Source of the DNA: CAZOHC01 sp964579845
Lineage (GTDB): Bacteria; Patescibacteriota; Microgenomatia; Levybacterales; UBA12049
NCBI GenBank assembly: GCA_964579845.1
Contig: CAZOHC010000021.1
Location: forward strand, 1-20,535
Length of the DNA stretch: 20,535 nucleotides
Reading direction: 5' to 3'
The position numbers and the translations under genes are program-made. Shown piece after piece: positions 19,987 through 20,535 of the stretch. A model generated the notes under the pieces. It was given only the letters and a program-made list of their open reading frames with translations. It was not told the origin of the DNA and searched no databases. Positions within the stretch are counted from its first letter, which is position 1. Every line of letters begins with the position of its first letter.

Positions 19987-20442
19987 TCAAGTTTCAGTCA
20001 TTGCATGAGATTTATCAGGATCTAGCCAGCCCTTACCTCTACACGTGAGGCATATTTGCACATTTTTTGAAAAGCGTTGACCGTATTTTGAGAATGAGTC
20101 ATTTGCAGCCTTTCCTGCTCCACCACAAACCGGACATACTTTCGCATTCTTCGGCTTTACTTCAAGCAATTCACTTTTGTTTGATGTAGGATCTGTCGAG
20201 TATATCCACATTTTCCTGAAGGTCTCACCTTCAAATGTCTCTAGAAATTCAGAAAATTCTTCAGCTTTTGCTTTTGAAGTAAAGGCACTATACCAAATAA
20301 GTGTCCATGGCCTGCTTGCACTTGTTTCTTCGATCTTCCCTTGTTTATGCAAGTTAACTTCTCTTCTTAAGTCAGCAGTATACGAAATAAACGTTTTACT
20401 TTCTTTCGGGCTCACGATGATATAAACATAATAGTAATTCAT
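19987..20442 (-). CDS. GIY-YIG domain protein with a C-terminal DnaJ-type zinc motif, 151 aa
   Basis: Residues 1-85 resemble the UvrC/Intron-type GIY-YIG domain of small YhbQ-like proteins: MNYYYVYIIVSP, FISYTADLRREVNLHKQG and LIWYSAFTSKAKAEEF. The usual YIG is replaced by ISY, though the catalytic-type Arg of DLRR is kept, so nuclease activity is unsure. Residues 103-138 hold two CxxCxGxG units (CPVCGGAG and CLTCRGKG), like half of a DnaJ zinc centre. ATG 20442 suits the domain; an in-frame ATG 20472 would add 10 residues. Convincing Shine-Dalgarno sites are absent at both. Confidence 0.8.
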   Translation of the reverse strand: MNYYYVYIIVSPKESKTFISYTADLRREVNLHKQGKIEETSASRPWTLIWYSAFTSKAKAEEFSEFLETFEGETFRKMWIYSTDPTSNKSELLEVKPKNAKVCPVCGGAGKAANDSFSKYGQRFSKNVQICLTCRGKGWLDPDKSHAMTET

Positions 20443-20470
20443 AATATGAGGGGTTATAATACATCTAATC

Positions 20471-20500
20471 ATAGTATCAAATACTATTCTTATTATATCA
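20471..20500 (-). promoter_or_regulatory. Extended -10 promoter with a downstream perfect inverted repeat
   Basis: TGATATAAT (20492-20500) is followed by ATAGTAT-CAA-ATACTAT (20471-20487), a perfect 7-bp inverted repeat covering the expected transcription start. It could be an operator, or a hairpin at the very 5' end of the GIY-YIG mRNA. Confidence 0.55.
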
Positions 20501-20535
20501 TAGTGAGCCCGAATGTAAGTAAAACTGATAATTCG

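Overview
The window looks like a piece of a small-genome bacterium with mid-40s percent GC. A Patescibacteria/CPR-type organism is my best guess, but it is an inference: no rRNA or ribosomal protein gene is present to confirm it. The standard code fits, since TGA ends at least two genes (stops at 3425 and 10976). The genes are short, closely packed and mostly on the minus strand, and they form an accessory rather than a core-metabolism set.

Layout. Positions 1-297 hold the Pro/Thr-rich C-terminal tail of a gene that starts outside the window. 387-1564 is a divergent pair of unknown genes. 1591-4655 holds an MFS exporter, a two-gene operon (flavin-reductase-fold protein plus PhnB-like VOC protein) and an unknown membrane-anchored protein. 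4918-9617 holds a DUF2079 membrane protein, a tiny membrane protein and a large secreted LCAT-like lipase. 9724-12776 holds an aldo/keto reductase, a DUF1801 protein, a membrane-anchored EEP-fold hydrolase, an NTF2-like protein and a small membrane protein. 12852-16767 is the most unusual part: duplicated orphan genes, repeated RNA-like elements, an alpha-CTD-like HhH protein, a GH13 amylase and a decayed copy of that amylase's 3' end. 16897-20442 holds DUF1801, YdeI-like, DUF998, two VOC proteins and a GIY-YIG protein with a zinc motif.

Two genome-wide habits can be read directly. First, most lead genes have a sigma70-type -10 hexamer (often extended, TGnTATAAT) that ends only 6-10 nt before the start codon and lack a Shine-Dalgarno site, so their mRNAs should be leaderless or nearly so. 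Downstream operon genes and a few special genes have good Shine-Dalgarno sites instead. Second, three loci (near 4.0-4.7, 12.9-13.7 and 14.2-15.05 kb) share one module: a promoter whose -35 lies inside a conserved motif CCC(A/T)ATAGTT(T/A)GAC, a leader with a Shine-Dalgarno site, one or two genes of unknown function, and then a ~110-nt element.

The 110-nt element is the best candidate for something undescribed. Two copies are identical at 110 of 111 positions. The third is diverged but keeps the same ends (AAAGCACC...GGTGCTTT), the same hairpin positions with different paired bases, and a conserved AGAAAGGAG/CTCCTTTCT segment. It may be a structured RNA, a composite bidirectional terminator, or a small non-autonomous mobile repeat. 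Around it, a tandem segmental duplication can be reconstructed from paralogous orphan genes and the amylase 3' remnant.
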